Assembly: GCA_000729835.1 (NCBI GenBank)
Contig: JFHB01000283.1
Span: forward strand, 1 to 31,217
Source of the DNA: Atkinsonella hypoxylon
Lineage: Eukaryota > Ascomycota > Sordariomycetes > Hypocreales > Clavicipitaceae
DNA: 31,217 nucleotides
Direction of reading: 5' to 3'
This document shows, in pieces, positions 30,181 through 31,217 of this stretch; position 1 is the first letter of the stretch; every line of letters begins with the position of its first letter. A program made the translations under genes and the position numbers. The notes beneath the pieces were generated by a model. The model was not told the origin of the DNA. It made no database searches and saw only the letters and a program-made list of their open reading frames with translations.

Positions 30181-31217
30181 AAGCATTACTAGAAGTTTCT
30201 ACAGTAGTTAAAATGCTATAAGTAGCTAAAATTAGTAATAAAAACCTAAATTTATTTATAATTTCTATATAGTTATAGTTATATAGATTAGGATTTAAGA
30301 TCTAAGCTTTATATAATATAGAAGTAGATATTTTATTGCTAGTTAGCTGCTAAGTAGCTAAGTAAGCTAAGAAGTTATTAGAATAGGTTCTTAAGAAGCT
30401 ATTAATACCTATATCTCTATCTAATTATTGCAATTAAAGTGCTAAAAAAGTTACTTACTTAATTAAAGGAATAATAAAGCTAAATAGATAATAATTTATT
30501 AAGTAGAAGTTCTATATTGCTAATATAAGTTATAATGTTTTTATTAGTTAAAAATAGCTAGCAGCTTAGGATGTTTAGTTATATCTCTAAAGCAAGAGAA
30601 TTATATAGTTAGAGAATTAACCTAATAATATAAAGTTCTTATTAGCTATAATACTAAACCTATAAGAAAAGAAAGTTAATTCTATAATTTAAAAAGACGC
30701 TTTATAACGCAACTAAAGAATAAATAATTAAATTAATTGTAAAAAGCATTTAATCTACTAGATCCTAAAACGCTTAGATTTCTAGGAAGAGGTTACTTTA
30801 ACTTTAAGTAAAGATATAACTAAACCTTTAGTTAATATAATAGAGCTATAAGCTTAGATTAAAGGTAACCTTTATTAATTGCAATAGAAGAAGTTATAAA
30901 TACTTAATAAAGCTATTGCCTTTATTAATTAAATAGTTTTACTACCTATAGTTAGTCTTTAAGCCCTTAGAGTATAAGTATAGTAGAAGATATATATAGG
31001 TAAAACTATTCCTTTCTATAAGAATAAAGACCTAAAGTATATTAAGTTAGTAAGAAAATTAATTTCTTTATAGTTAGTATATCTAGAAGGATTCTTTTTA
31101 AAGAAAGCTACTATAGTACTACTATTTAGCTGCTTTAGTTATAATATTATATTAGAATTAGCTAAACTATTATTAGGTTCCTCTTTTATATATAGAACCT
31201 CTCTTAAATGCTTTCTC
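30177..31217 (+). pseudogene. Gypsy copy 3 pol, truncated by the window end
   Basis: Matches copy 1 pol from 12374 to 13414 without a net indel. It covers the protease position (LLLVSC near 30325, as in the other copies) and enters the region just before reverse transcriptase. It leaves the window before any reverse transcriptase catalytic motif. The array therefore extends beyond this window. Confidence 0.8.

Larger units (their letters stand above)
11140..31217 (+). mobile_element. Head-to-tail array of a Ty3/Gypsy element, three copies
   Basis: The same unit starts at about 11140, 15991 and 28936. The marker AGAAGAAC lies at 11148, 16006 and 28951. Copies 1 and 2 are offset by 4,858 bp, dropping to 4,857 after a 1-base loss in an A run near 17115. 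Copies 2 and 3 are offset by 12,945 bp, which equals 4,857 plus the 8,088 bp added by the nested chromovirus and its target duplication. Copy 3 runs past the window end with no net indel against copy 1. Domain order (gag, then reverse transcriptase, RNase H, integrase) is that of Ty3/Gypsy. Each junction has at most one LTR, so this resembles an LTR-shared tandem produced by recombination. LTR edges cannot be set from the window because junctions 1/2 and 2/3 are alike over their whole length. Confidence 0.88.

Noticed and set aside
1..31217. Alternative genetic code with TAA/TAG read as Gln
   Set aside because: In-frame TAA/TAG sit where Gln is expected, which could suggest recoding. But many sit at Trp positions, and catalytic Asp, Glu, His and Cys are also altered by the same C-to-T/G-to-A changes, which RIP explains and recoding does not.
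1..31217. tRNA or rRNA genes
   Set aside because: No cloverleaf with intact conserved loops and no rRNA-like segment was seen; the only tRNA-related signal is the Copia primer site.

Overview
This 31.2 kb window holds no intact gene. It is a block of decayed LTR retrotransposons from what looks like a filamentous ascomycete (Pezizomycotina). Reading frames of recognisable Copia and Gypsy polyproteins are broken almost only by in-frame TAA and TAG. Paired repeats differ almost only by C/T and G/A transitions. CpA and TpG are depleted in favour of TpA. This is the signature of repeat-induced point mutation (RIP) and explains why open reading frames above 60 codons are nearly absent. The species cannot be named from the sequence.

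Layout. 1-3324: AT-rich, unidentified sequence with a less mutated patch (about 691-1050) and weak coding-like plus-strand stretches. 3325-11134: a full-length Ty1/Copia element with 699/700 bp LTRs, a primer site matching a half-molecule of initiator tRNA-Met, a polypurine tract and one uninterrupted gag-pol frame of about 1,771 codons with roughly fifty RIP stops. 11140-31217: a head-to-tail array of a Ty3/Gypsy element, period 4,858 bp, with copy 1 (11140 to about 15990), copy 2 (about 15991-17957 plus 26041-28935) and the start of copy 3 (28936 to window end). Copy 2 is split by a second LTR element, a chromodomain-bearing Ty3/Gypsy (chromovirus) at 17958-26040, with 323 bp LTRs and a perfect GATAC target duplication.

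How the parts relate. The Gypsy array is oldest, because the chromovirus sits inside copy 2. The three Gypsy copies align over kilobases with one net 1-bp difference, yet have many transitions, so they decayed by point mutation rather than by deletion. All recognised polymerase and integrase cores have lost acidic catalytic residues through Asp-to-Asn or Glu-to-Lys changes, so none of these elements can be autonomous now.

Most notable: (1) an A-AAA-AAC heptamer followed at once by the gag stop, at the exact -1 gag/pol switch, kept in all three Gypsy copies; (2) an 11-nt complementarity between the chromovirus LTR and the bases just after its 5' LTR, as in Tf1-type self-priming; (3) a degraded antisense reading frame of about 530 codons between chromovirus pol and 3' LTR, with a candidate TATA box and a 60-bp tandem repeat upstream of it. 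No new system beyond transposon biology was found.
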